Positions 1 to 8,059 of a stretch of DNA of 12,424 bases are shown here, piece by piece. Position 1 is the stretch's first letter. Every line of letters starts with the position of its first letter. Below the pieces are notes generated by a model. It ran no database searches. It saw only the letters and a list, made by a program, of their open reading frames with translations, and was not told the origin of the DNA. The stretch lies in the NCBI GenBank assembly GCA_945896765.1, contig CAMDEL010000023.1, positions 1-12,424 of the forward strand. Direction: 5' to 3'. Position numbers and translations under genes: made by a program. This stretch comes from Singulisphaera sp. GP187. Lineage in GTDB: Bacteria > Planctomycetota > Phycisphaerae > Phycisphaerales > SM1A02.

Positions 1-317
1 GTGTTGTCAACTCGATTGATGTTGATCTCTTCGTCCAAGCTTTCAATGGCGAAATCTTGGATTGCAACAACAATGGGTTCGCTGATCTTCGAGACATCGC
101 ACTGGGCGTCAGCCAAGATGCGAACAATGACGGCATTCCTGATGATTGTGGCTCTTGCCAAGCGGATGTTAACGGCGACAACTTGGTCAATGGAGTTGAC
201 TTGGCAATCATCCTCTCTGGATGGGCTGGACCAGGTCAAAGCGATCTAGACCACAGCGGTGTCACAGATGGAATTGATCTTGCGATCGTGCTTTCTGGTT
301 GGGGCGTGTGCCAATAA
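1..317 (+). CDS. 3' end of a secreted dockerin-tailed protein (partial)
   Basis: Only the C-terminus is present. The reading frame is open from the window edge (first full codon at base 3) to a TAA at 315-317, giving about 104 residues. It begins with a stretch rich in Asp/Asn calcium-type loops (DCNNNGFAD, then DANNDGIPDDC) and is followed by two dockerin-like loops, DVNGDNLVNGVDL and DLDHSGVTDGIDL, each followed by an L-S-G-W motif. In planctomycete secreted proteins such tails usually follow FG-GAP or other large extracellular domains and are thought to be calcium-binding adhesion or anchoring modules. The body of the protein lies upstream, so its main function is unknown. The next gene starts 42 bp downstream on the same strand and carries the same kind of tail, suggesting tandem paralogues. 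An ATG at 57 is in frame but sits inside the loop region and is not a likely true start. Confidence 0.85.
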   Translation, partial: VVNSIDVDLFVQAFNGEILDCNNNGFADLRDIALGVSQDANNDGIPDDCGSCQADVNGDNLVNGVDLAIILSGWAGPGQSDLDHSGVTDGIDLAIVLSGWGVCQ

Positions 318-359
318 AACATTTGATACGAAACTGAAGAAATATTTAAGAGTAAAACA

Positions 360-2900
360 ATGAGAATTCCTTCCTACGTATTCATCCTCTCACTCGCCGC
401 TCTCCCACTTTCTAGCGCGAACGCGCAGTGGGTTTCTTTTACCAATCAAAGTTCATCTCGATTGGTCGCGAGCGCTGCTCTGACCGGCCAAGACAACATT
501 GAAAAGGATTTCGCATTCGCTGATTTTGACCGTGACGGCGACACCGACCTCATCGTCATGCGCAAGTTTCCTGGCTCGATCCAGTCGACCTGCACAGGAT
601 GCGGTTTCTTTCGCGACTTATTGTTGATGAATGAAAATGGAGTATTGACTGACCGAACAAGCAACTTTGGCCAGGCTGCAGATGTTGCAGGTTCTCTTGG
701 AATGTTTGATGAAGTCAACGACCGCGATGTCGAAGCTTTCGATGTGGACAACGACGGTTGGGTCGATTTGATCACCGCAACCACGATGTCCGACACCGTC
801 AATGCAATGCTCGGTCAACCGCGTGTCTATCGCAATCTCGGCAACAACGCCTCTGGACAATGGCAAGGATTTCGATTCGAGGATGCACGAATACCACAGC
901 TTTTCGCGAAGGACGGTTCTGTCGCAAATCCGCGCCTCTGCGACTTAGCCGTTGCGGATTTCAACGGAGATGGTTTCGTTGATCTGTACTACGTCGATTA
1001 TGACACGCCAGAAACAAGTGGAACAATTTGCATCGATATGAACAATGACGGCGACACAACAGATGCTGGCGAGTGCCAGCAATCTCCGGCCGAAACTGCG
1101 ACCAAGGATTACGACAACAAGATGCTTTATAACTGGGGGAACAGCGCTGGAGGTCCTGGTCCTGGTTTTTTCTACGACACCACAACAACCAAGATGACAG
1201 CGGCACAACTTATTTCTGGATTTGGAAATATGTGCAATGCCGGAGACTTTAATAGTGATGGACTTCAAGACATCTTGCGCGTCAACACTCTGACAGGCGG
1301 ACAAGACGCTGCTGTTCTGACCAACAGGACTGGCGCATCGGGACCAGGACAAACTTGGACATTGAAGTCGGTCTATCCAGGCTTGGCTCCATACGGCCAG
1401 AATGTTGCGGATCTCAATGGCGATGGCAAGTTGGACTTCATCATCGCTGACGACGGCCAAGATCGTTACGCATTGAACACCGGCAATTCTGCCGACGGTC
1501 AACCAAACTTTGCTCTCACTGTCATCGCAGGATCGCCAAGCGAATTCGGAAACACGATTTCGGTTGGAGATTTGAATAACGACGGCAGGACTGACGTAAT
1601 CGTCACCGACATCGACGCGGATCTCGGACCATTCTGTCCAAGTTCTGGACGTCGAACGAAGATTTATAAGAACACTGGAATTACTGGCGGATTGCTGGCT
1701 GAAGACACCACTGTCTTGTCGACTACAGATCTTTCGAATCTCTTCGATGTTGCAGTCTTTGATATCAATGGAGATGGTTGGCTGGATATGGTTACCGGTG
1801 GATGCGCTGGGCTCAAAGTTTTTATCAACAACCCGCCAGTTCCACTTTCATTCAGTTTCCCATCTGGAAATCCCGCGACAATTCTTGCAGGATCAACAGT
1901 CAATGTTCCGGTGACTATTTCAACATCCTTCGGAACAATCCAACCTGGATCTGCACTGCTTTATTATCGCATCAATAATTCCGCGTGGACGACCAGTCCG
2001 CTGACAGGTGGGACTGCTGGCGCCTATGTCGCTCAATTGCCAGCCACGGCGTGTGGTCAACAATTGAATTATTACTTCTCAGTGACATCCGTCTCTGCGG
2101 GAAATCCAACTGTGAAATCTCCGTCGAATGCTCCCATCTCTTTCTATTCACCTGCCACGACGACTGGCACCGTGGTCGTTCTCGATGAGACATTCGAAGG
2201 AACAGCGACTGGATGGGTTGCGACGGCAGACGCGGCTTTGACAAGCGGAGCATGGCAACTCGGCGATCCAATTGGATCATCGGTTTCTGGCGCACCAGCC
2301 GAACCTACTGATGATCACACTGTTGCACCTGGAGTGAAATGCTTTGTCACTCAGTTGAGCACGGCTGGACAAGCTGCCAGCGCCCACGATGTCGACGGAG
2401 GCGTTGCATACTTGACATCACCCTTGTTCACCAACGCAGGAGCTGATGTCCAAATCTCCTATTGGAAGTGGTATTTCTGCTCTTCGACGACGCAACTTGA
2501 TCCATTCGAATCTTCGATTTCTATTGACGGTGGTGCGTATGTGTTGCTCGAGCGTGATGTTGCCAATACAAGTGCTTGGCAACTCAAGACGAAAAAGCTT
2601 TCAGATGCTGCCAATCCTGGCCAAACATTCAGAATCCGATTCTCGATCGCAGATACCGGAACAGCAAGCACGCTCGAGGCTGGTATTGACGATCTCAAAA
2701 TCACTCGCGCAGAATGCATTGGAGCGCCGCCATGCCCAGCGGATATTTCCGGAGATCATGCGGTCGACGGTGCCGATCTGACGATTCTTCTGTCGGGATG
2801 GGGTAATAGCGGATCGTCCGATGTGAATGTCGATGGTTTTACAGATGGAACTGACTTGGCCATTGTCTTGAGTGCATGGGGAGCATGCCCAACTCAATGA
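360..2900 (+). CDS. Secreted FG-GAP/VCBS propeller protein with dockerin-like tail
   Basis: 846 residues, predicted to be exported. Residues 1-22 form a signal peptide ending in A-N-A before QW. Seven FG-GAP calcium loops of the D-x-[DN]-x-D-G-x-x-D type lie at about 55-63, 128-136, 200-208, 296-304, 351-359, 404-412 and 468-476. This is the number expected for one seven-bladed beta-propeller of the integrin-alpha kind. Residues about 492-600 look like an Ig or fibronectin-type domain. Residues about 605-785 contain an E-T-F-E-G start and a G-I-D-D-L-K end, resembling a MAM or jelly-roll fold. Residues 792-846 are a dockerin-like tail with two loops (DISGDHAVDGADL and DVNVDGFTDGTDL). No catalytic motif is visible; a surface or matrix-binding role is inferred. 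The start is the ATG just upstream of the signal peptide; only a weak AAGAG-like sequence precedes it. It converges on the gene ending at 3283. Confidence 0.88.
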   Translation: MRIPSYVFILSLAALPLSSANAQWVSFTNQSSSRLVASAALTGQDNIEKDFAFADFDRDGDTDLIVMRKFPGSIQSTCTGCGFFRDLLLMNENGVLTDRTSNFGQAADVAGSLGMFDEVNDRDVEAFDVDNDGWVDLITATTMSDTVNAMLGQPRVYRNLGNNASGQWQGFRFEDARIPQLFAKDGSVANPRLCDLAVADFNGDGFVDLYYVDYDTPETSGTICIDMNNDGDTTDAGECQQSPAETATKDYDNKMLYNWGNSAGGPGPGFFYDTTTTKMTAAQLISGFGNMCNAGDFNSDGLQDILRVNTLTGGQDAAVLTNRTGASGPGQTWTLKSVYPGLAPYGQNVADLNGDGKLDFIIADDGQDRYALNTGNSADGQPNFALTVIAGSPSEFGNTISVGDLNNDGRTDVIVTDIDADLGPFCPSSGRRTKIYKNTGITGGLLAEDTTVLSTTDLSNLFDVAVFDINGDGWLDMVTGGCAGLKVFINNPPVPLSFSFPSGNPATILAGSTVNVPVTISTSFGTIQPGSALLYYRINNSAWTTSPLTGGTAGAYVAQLPATACGQQLNYYFSVTSVSAGNPTVKSPSNAPISFYSPATTTGTVVVLDETFEGTATGWVATADAALTSGAWQLGDPIGSSVSGAPAEPTDDHTVAPGVKCFVTQLSTAGQAASAHDVDGGVAYLTSPLFTNAGADVQISYWKWYFCSSTTQLDPFESSISIDGGAYVLLERDVANTSAWQLKTKKLSDAANPGQTFRIRFSIADTGTASTLEAGIDDLKITRAECIGAPPCPADISGDHAVDGADLTILLSGWGNSGSSDVNVDGFTDGTDLAIVLSAWGACPTQ

Positions 2901-2952
2901 TCGAAGAATTTGGCAGCTGACTGATTTGCCCCCGGACTGAAACAAATTCAGA

Positions 2953-3222
2953 ATGGTTTATGAGAGCGCCGCGGGACGCATATCCTGGCGCTCAAACATG
3001 CTGCGCCTCGCCTACGCAGACTCCGGCTCGGCTTGCAAACTCGCGCAGGACATGGTCCCGACGGCGCACACGCAAATCGAAGTGCGTGCCCAGCCGCTGG
3101 AAAGTTCTCTCGGGCGAGTTCCGCAGGCGGCCGACGGCACTTGTAAATAAATTTTCGTAATTCGGATCGTGTCCGTCGCCGAGGACTGTCTGAGCCCCGA
3201 GAGGACTTTTCACGGCTGCTTA
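2953..3222. other. GC-rich, hairpin-rich intergenic stretch of unknown nature
   Basis: The convergent gap between 2900 and 3283 contains a stretch unlike its surroundings. My count for 2961-3140 is 120 G/C of 180 (67%), against about 50% in the neighbouring genes. Visible inverted repeats are GAGCGCC 2964-2970 with GGCGCTC 2987-2993; CTGCG 3001-3005 with CGCAG 3015-3019; CACGCA 3069-3074 with TGCGTG 3083-3088; the near-palindrome CCGCAGGCGG at 3121-3130; and CGACGGCAC 3132-3140 with GTG 3169-3171 plus CCGTCG 3173-3178 (one bulged T), enclosing an AT-rich loop. Short frames exist on both strands but overlap each other and resemble no family I know. It could be a structured RNA, a repeated intergenic element or a gene remnant. 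It does not show the conserved sequences of tmRNA, RNase P RNA or SRP RNA. I see no convincing terminator: CTGAA/TTCAG at 2937-2951 lacks a T-run. Confidence 0.45.
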
Positions 3223-3230
3223 CTTATGCA

Positions 3231-3278
3231 TTTCCGCGGCTGTTTCCGCAGTTGTTTCCGCGGCTGTTTCCGTGGCGC
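3231..3278. repeat. 12-bp tandem repeat, about four copies
   Basis: Four consecutive 12-base units: TTTCCGCGGCTG (3231-3242), TTTCCGCAGTTG (3243-3254), TTTCCGCGGCTG (3255-3266) and a diverged TTTCCGTGGCGC (3267-3278). Units one and three are identical and unit two differs at two positions. The array lies 5 bp past the stop codon of the minus-strand ASPIC/UnbV gene. Read on the minus strand in that gene's frame it codes for Glu-Thr-Ala-Ala-like tetrapeptides, and the frame closes at the TAA at 3222-3220. It is too short and too regular for a CRISPR array. Confidence 0.85.
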
Positions 3279-3282
3279 AACA

Positions 3283-5148
3283 TTACTGCGGCGAGCGAGT
3301 CTCGGTCACAATGATCGCTCGGTCGACTCCATCAACTGGAACACTCTGACTCTGCCCGCTTGGCCAGCGAACGGTCAGTCGATCAACTTTCTCCGCCGAA
3401 CCGATTCCAAAGACGACAGGTAGTTCACTCTGCGAGAGATATCCACGCGTTGGCGAAACAAGTCTGCGCTGGATGCTCCCACCAGATTCCAATTCAATTT
3501 GCGCGCCGATTGCGTGCGGGGTCAATTCGACTCGCAGCCAATGATTGTGGTTCACCCGATCATTTCGAAGAAGTGCGACCGAACCACCGACCTGCGTTAA
3601 AACGAGATCGCAATCTCCGTCGAGGTCAAAGTCGCCAGCGGCGAGTCCACGACCAACGCGCGGCGTCGCAAGATCTCCAATTGCACTTGCCGGCAATTCG
3701 ATAAAACACGGAGCGGCAGGACCGCAATTCATGAACAACTGACCACGCTGCGCATAAGTTTGTGACGGTTGAATTCGATTGATCGCGTCTTCGATATGAC
3801 CATTTGCTTGCGCAATATCAAGATCGCCATCGAGGTCAATGTCGCTCAGAAGCAAACCGAATGTCAGCACCGCGCGTGTTGGTGCTGCAAGCGCTTCGAC
3901 CACTGCGTCATCGGAAAAGTTGCATGTTGCGCCGCGCGAAATATAAAGCGAATCTGGCTCGTTGGCGAAATTTCCAATTGCGATTGCGAGATCTGTTCCA
4001 CCCGATTGATTGATCGATCGCAGGTATCCGCTGTCGATTCCCATCGCACCAGTTGCAACACCGTTGCGATCAAACGCCAACCCACTGGCCGCCGCTCGTT
4101 CTGTGAAATGACCTTTCCCATCGTTGACAAAAAATCCATTTGCAACGGTGTCGTTTGCAACCACCACATCAAGGTCCCCATCTTGATCGGGATCGACGAA
4201 GATCACGCCGAGAGCCTTTCCAATGGGATAGCCCAATGAATTCCGAACTGCAAATCCCGCAGATTGTGTTGCGTCTTCGAATGTTCCGTCGCCGAGATTG
4301 CGAAGATAGAGAAGGTCGTCGCCCTCAAATCCCGTTGGCGGACCGTATGCGCGACCCAATCCTGCCAATCGAAAATCCACACGCTTATCGATCTCTGGAG
4401 ACCACTGAACATAGTTGACAGCAATCAGATCGAGATCGCCGTCAGCGTCGGCATCGAAAAAACCAGTCGATGTTCCCCAGCGTGCATGATCCCACTTTGG
4501 ATCAGCCCCCGCTGCTTGTGTGACATCGACAAACTTTGGCGCATTGACAGAACTCTCGTTTCTGAAAAGTTGGTTCGCACCAACACCAGTGACATAGAGA
4601 TCAACGCGACCATCGCCGTCATAATCGCCCGCTGCAATTCCCATCGCAAAGAGAGTGCTCGTCAATCCGCAGTCCAGCACTTGCGTAAACGAAATTGCGG
4701 CTCCAGAAACTTTCGGAGTGGTATTGAGAAAAAGTGTAACGCTCGATGTGCCTGCGACTGGTGGAGATGCGAAGGGCTCTCCAGTCCACGGAGTTGCGCA
4801 TGCAAAGGCAATGTCTTGACGACCATCGCCATCAGCATCAAAAACAGCGACACCGCCCACCATTGTTTCTGGCAACAATTTGCCGCCATTTGCGCCGTTT
4901 TTATGGGTAAAGACAAGCCCGCTTGCTGTGGCGACATCGACAAATGGAACAGGCGGTTGCTGAGCAGCTTTGCTGACGCGCGCATCTTTCATGTCCGCGG
5001 CGCCGGGGGCTGGAGTGAGATCGACCTTACGTGTCTTTGGAATGCGACTGATGAAGTATGCGCCTGCGCCAATGACCACCATCAATACGATCACTGAACT
5101 TGACATCCGAAACGCTCGATTGATTATTTGTTCACCTGAGCTTTTCAT
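3283..5148 (-). CDS. Membrane-anchored FG-GAP / ASPIC-UnbV (CRTAC1-like) protein
   Basis: 621 residues from the ATG at 5148. A hydrophobic segment at about 19-35 (V-I-V-L-M-V-V-I-G-A-G) with no clear cleavage site suggests an N-terminal anchor and a periplasmic or external body. Six FG-GAP calcium loops are visible at about 104-112, 175-183, 232-240, 319-327, 436-444 and 506-514. They are followed by an ASPIC/UnbV domain at about 531-616 (NHWLRVEL, IGAQIEL, RGYLSQSELPVVFGIG, DRLTVRWPSG). This is the layout of bacterial CRTAC1-like proteins, which often sit beside TPR or cytochrome genes in Planctomycetota; their biochemical role is not established. The chosen start leaves a gap of about 10 bp after the stop of the cytochrome gene at 5159. 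An in-frame ATG at 5238 would give 651 residues but would overlap that gene by 80 bp with a charged, non-signal leader, so it is less likely. No clear Shine-Dalgarno sequence. Last gene of a three-gene operon. Confidence 0.88.
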   Translation of the reverse strand: MKSSGEQIINRAFRMSSSVIVLMVVIGAGAYFISRIPKTRKVDLTPAPGAADMKDARVSKAAQQPPVPFVDVATASGLVFTHKNGANGGKLLPETMVGGVAVFDADGDGRQDIAFACATPWTGEPFASPPVAGTSSVTLFLNTTPKVSGAAISFTQVLDCGLTSTLFAMGIAAGDYDGDGRVDLYVTGVGANQLFRNESSVNAPKFVDVTQAAGADPKWDHARWGTSTGFFDADADGDLDLIAVNYVQWSPEIDKRVDFRLAGLGRAYGPPTGFEGDDLLYLRNLGDGTFEDATQSAGFAVRNSLGYPIGKALGVIFVDPDQDGDLDVVVANDTVANGFFVNDGKGHFTERAAASGLAFDRNGVATGAMGIDSGYLRSINQSGGTDLAIAIGNFANEPDSLYISRGATCNFSDDAVVEALAAPTRAVLTFGLLLSDIDLDGDLDIAQANGHIEDAINRIQPSQTYAQRGQLFMNCGPAAPCFIELPASAIGDLATPRVGRGLAAGDFDLDGDCDLVLTQVGGSVALLRNDRVNHNHWLRVELTPHAIGAQIELESGGSIQRRLVSPTRGYLSQSELPVVFGIGSAEKVDRLTVRWPSGQSQSVPVDGVDRAIIVTETRSPQ

Positions 5149-5158
5149 ATCGAACGAA

Positions 5159-8047
5159 TCATTTCGTGATGCTTGCCGTGGGACTTGATAGAACTTGCTT
5201 GACTGTCCCTTCAAATCGCTCTGGGCGATCGAGGTCATAGATCACGATCGCTTCACTGGCATGATTGGCCGCGGCATCACGAATGCGAGCAAGATTGACT
5301 GCGCGGTCGCGTGCATTTTCATCAGGCTTGAATTTTGCGTGCTGCGCAAGTGCGACCGCCGCTGCGGGTTCGTCACCAAGTTCCGACTGCGACTGTGCAA
5401 GCAGGTACCACGCGGCGACACTCTCTGGATCCATATCAAGCGCGCGCGTTGCAAGATCTTTCGCGCGATTGCGCATTGACGAAGAATTGAGATCGCCATT
5501 GAATGCACTTGCTTGATCCGGATTTTTATCAGCAGCACGCGCCATTTCGAGCAACACATTGCCGAGTTCCACAAGGACGCGGTCATCTTTGGAAAAATCA
5601 AATCCACGCTTGACCGCTTCTGGAAATTCTGACGCAATCAACGCTTCGAGATCGGCAGCCGCGTCTTCGAGCGCGCCATTTTGCCGATTCACAAGCGCAC
5701 TAAACCAACGAATACTCCACGGATATGCAGGTGGCGTGCTTGCAGCGGCAGTGCGAAGGTATTGCGATGCATCATCAAGACGACCTTCCTTCAACGCCGT
5801 GCGCGCGCGACCAACTGAACCCTCCGCTCGTCCAAGTCGCTCGACCTGCGTGAAGGCGAGATCAGATTGTCGCAAATCTCCTTTGCCACCACCTCGCTCA
5901 CCTTGGCGAAAGAGTCCGATGCCATAGTCATACCAACGCATCCACGCCTCTGGTTCATTCTCGCCTTGCGCAATTGTCTTCCCTTCGCCACGCGCGGCGG
6001 CGACTGGAAAGACAACTTCATCTTCAGCGAGCGTCATCACAGGAAGTTCGTTGATTGCTTCTGGCCCCATCACTGCGCGCCAATACGTCAAGTCAAATTT
6101 TCGATATCGCAGCGAGACTTTCACTTTGAGTTCATCGCCAGCATCCAACGGAACTGTGAATGCGAAGTGAGACAAATCTGCCGAGCCAGGAGGAACTTGA
6201 TTGTTATAGAGCGTGACAAAAATATCTTGCGGATTGCGACGCTCAATTCGATTTCCTTCGCGGTCGATGACATACGCGTTGATAAATTTGCTCCACGGAT
6301 CGACACCTCGCGCCGCGTTGAGACCGCCGGATCGACCAACCGAACGCCCAGCTGTCTGCACATCAACATCGAGCCACACTTCATTACTATCGGCAGTTCC
6401 TTGCGTGAATTCGTGCCCCATCTTGACTGCACGAACGACAGTCTCGAATAAATATCTCTGCCCGCGAACGAGAGTTGGAATCGATGGACCAATTGGCGCA
6501 GTAAGCGCGCCGTCAATTTCTCCACCCTCTCGAATTCCCATCAGATCAACGCGCATCACCTTCTCGTTGAAAGCTTCGCACTCAGCCATAACTTTCGACG
6601 CATCAGGCAAACCTGACAACATCGGAGTTGCCGTATTTGAACTGACAAATCCGTGATCGAGAACTGCCAGTTGTCCAAGCGGACCTCTCGGCTTCGCTGC
6701 GGGATCATCACTGGGCACAGCATGCATGTGGCAACTGTTGCAATTCGTCTCAGCCTTCGGTGGGTAATACCAACTCTGCGCACCGAAACCAGAAACACCA
6801 CTCAACCGAAATGAGTCGTAATGATTCTGACCTCGAAGCCAGCGATAATCGTTGACATCTTCTGGAAGAAAAACTTTATGGCACGTCCCACAGAACTCCG
6901 TGCTGCGATGAACTTCGGGCTTGAGAAAAGTTCGCTTGTGCAATTCTGGGCGAGCGCGAATGAGTTGATGATTGATCCAGCGCAAGAACGAATTATCCGC
7001 TTGTGCAAAGGGATATTCCGCAGGTTGAGCGATGACATAATCGGCGTTGCCGCTGGTCGAACCATTTGGCGCGCCGACTTCACAGATTGCGTGACACGCA
7101 TTACAGGTGATACTTGCCGCGCCAACAGGATCGTGCGCCGCGTCATAATTTGGATCATCCCAGCGTGATTCTTCAAATGCCCCAGAAAAAAACGGAACAG
7201 GATCGTGGCAACCGGCACAGAACCGTGCGTCTTGCACACTGCCTTCGCGAGCGAATGCCCGCTGGCGAGTTTCACGAACGCTGAATGCATACATGGGATT
7301 ATTGAACGAACTTGCCGCGTGAACCGAGTGCGACCATGAGTGATAAATATCTTCGTGACAAGTCAAGCACTCATCGTTTTGCATCAGGCTCGATGCAGGG
7401 ATGAATGATCCTGTATCGGTCCGTGCCATCGACGGTTGAAAATAGGAATCCCCTGCTGTCGGCTTCGCTTCTTTGGACTTTCCCGTGAGCGTGTCATGCA
7501 GCACAAATCCAAGTCCACCAGTGCCGATCGCAACCGCAGCAAGCAGTCCGCCCATCCTCCATCGAATGCGTGGACCTGCAAGTCTGTGCAGAAGAAACAT
7601 CCAAACAAAAAGTGCTGGGGCTCCCAAGTGAAACCACCAAAGAGTTTCTCTCGTCGCAAGTCCTCGCACAGACAACGCGATCGAACCAAATTCGACTCGC
7701 ATCAGCAACACGCCAGAGATGATGGTCAGGACTCCCGCAATAAATGAGACAATTCCCATGCGCACCGCAGCACGATTGGGCCGAGTTGCTGCGATTGAAA
7801 AGTGCGCGATACCGAACCAAAGAAATGGCAACGAGACGGTCAATCCCACAACGATATGAATGAGAAACATCCAAACTGAAAAGACAGTTTGATGATCCGA
7901 GCCGGTGATCGATCCCGCCGTCGAGACAGAAAGCAAATAGACCGAATTGACAACAAGAAGTGCAAAGGCGACCATCAAACATCGCACAAGCCAACGCAAT
8001 GCTGGCGTGAGAACTGGCCGCTGTTTGGTGATATCAGGCTCAATCAC
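5159..8047 (-). CDS. Membrane multihaem cytochrome c with C-terminal TPR-like region
   Basis: 962 residues from a GTG at 8047; no in-frame ATG lies between it and the preceding in-frame stop. Five membrane helices are likely at about 18-40, 55-86, 97-116, 137-157 and 164-185. Helices two and four each carry two histidines (H64, H82; H140, H154), possible b-haem ligands. The periplasmic part has five c-haem sites: CLTCH 227-231, CAGCH 277-281, CNACH 315-319, CGTCH 386-390 and CNSCH 436-440. Extra histidines such as H236, H305, H380, H409 and H465 could be distal ligands. The stretch after the fourth site (KVFLPE, then RWLRGQNHYDSF) resembles planctomycete multihaem proteins. A beta-rich region follows, then alpha-helical TPR-like repeats at about 690-930 and a conserved-looking end (NARDRAVNLAR, EAIVIYDLDR). 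The likely role is electron transfer across or outside the inner membrane; the acceptor is unknown. It sits 12 bp after the permease gene and about 10 bp before the ASPIC/UnbV gene. Confidence 0.85.
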   Translation of the reverse strand: MIEPDITKQRPVLTPALRWLVRCLMVAFALLVVNSVYLLSVSTAGSITGSDHQTVFSVWMFLIHIVVGLTVSLPFLWFGIAHFSIAATRPNRAAVRMGIVSFIAGVLTIISGVLLMRVEFGSIALSVRGLATRETLWWFHLGAPALFVWMFLLHRLAGPRIRWRMGGLLAAVAIGTGGLGFVLHDTLTGKSKEAKPTAGDSYFQPSMARTDTGSFIPASSLMQNDECLTCHEDIYHSWSHSVHAASSFNNPMYAFSVRETRQRAFAREGSVQDARFCAGCHDPVPFFSGAFEESRWDDPNYDAAHDPVGAASITCNACHAICEVGAPNGSTSGNADYVIAQPAEYPFAQADNSFLRWINHQLIRARPELHKRTFLKPEVHRSTEFCGTCHKVFLPEDVNDYRWLRGQNHYDSFRLSGVSGFGAQSWYYPPKAETNCNSCHMHAVPSDDPAAKPRGPLGQLAVLDHGFVSSNTATPMLSGLPDASKVMAECEAFNEKVMRVDLMGIREGGEIDGALTAPIGPSIPTLVRGQRYLFETVVRAVKMGHEFTQGTADSNEVWLDVDVQTAGRSVGRSGGLNAARGVDPWSKFINAYVIDREGNRIERRNPQDIFVTLYNNQVPPGSADLSHFAFTVPLDAGDELKVKVSLRYRKFDLTYWRAVMGPEAINELPVMTLAEDEVVFPVAAARGEGKTIAQGENEPEAWMRWYDYGIGLFRQGERGGGKGDLRQSDLAFTQVERLGRAEGSVGRARTALKEGRLDDASQYLRTAAASTPPAYPWSIRWFSALVNRQNGALEDAAADLEALIASEFPEAVKRGFDFSKDDRVLVELGNVLLEMARAADKNPDQASAFNGDLNSSSMRNRAKDLATRALDMDPESVAAWYLLAQSQSELGDEPAAAVALAQHAKFKPDENARDRAVNLARIRDAAANHASEAIVIYDLDRPERFEGTVKQVLSSPTASITK

Positions 8048-8059
8048 TGAGCATTGATA

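Noticed and set aside
945..1502. A 185-codon minus-strand frame inside the FG-GAP gene
   Set aside because: It mirrors the repeated calcium-loop codons of the real gene and has no domain of its own.
2937..2951. CTGAA/TTCAG hairpin as a terminator for the FG-GAP gene
   Set aside because: The stem is only 5 bp, is AT-rich and lacks a T-run.
2992..3213. A 73-codon minus-strand frame (GTG start) and plus-strand frames at 2953-3160 in the GC-rich stretch
   Set aside because: Three frames overlap on two strands with Arg-rich products typical of GC-rich non-coding DNA. None resembles a known family, so I describe the region as a structured element.
3231..3278. The tandem repeat considered as a CRISPR array or phage attachment site
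   Set aside because: Units of 12 bp without spacers do not fit CRISPR, and no integrase or tRNA is nearby.
4264..5097. A 277-codon open frame on the plus strand inside the ASPIC/UnbV gene
   Set aside because: It is antisense to a gene with clear domains, its product is rich in Cys, Ile and Arg with no recognisable motif, and it follows from the codon bias of the true gene.
5867..6451. A 194-codon plus-strand frame inside the cytochrome gene
   Set aside because: It is antisense to a continuous protein with TPR and haem regions and has no family resemblance.
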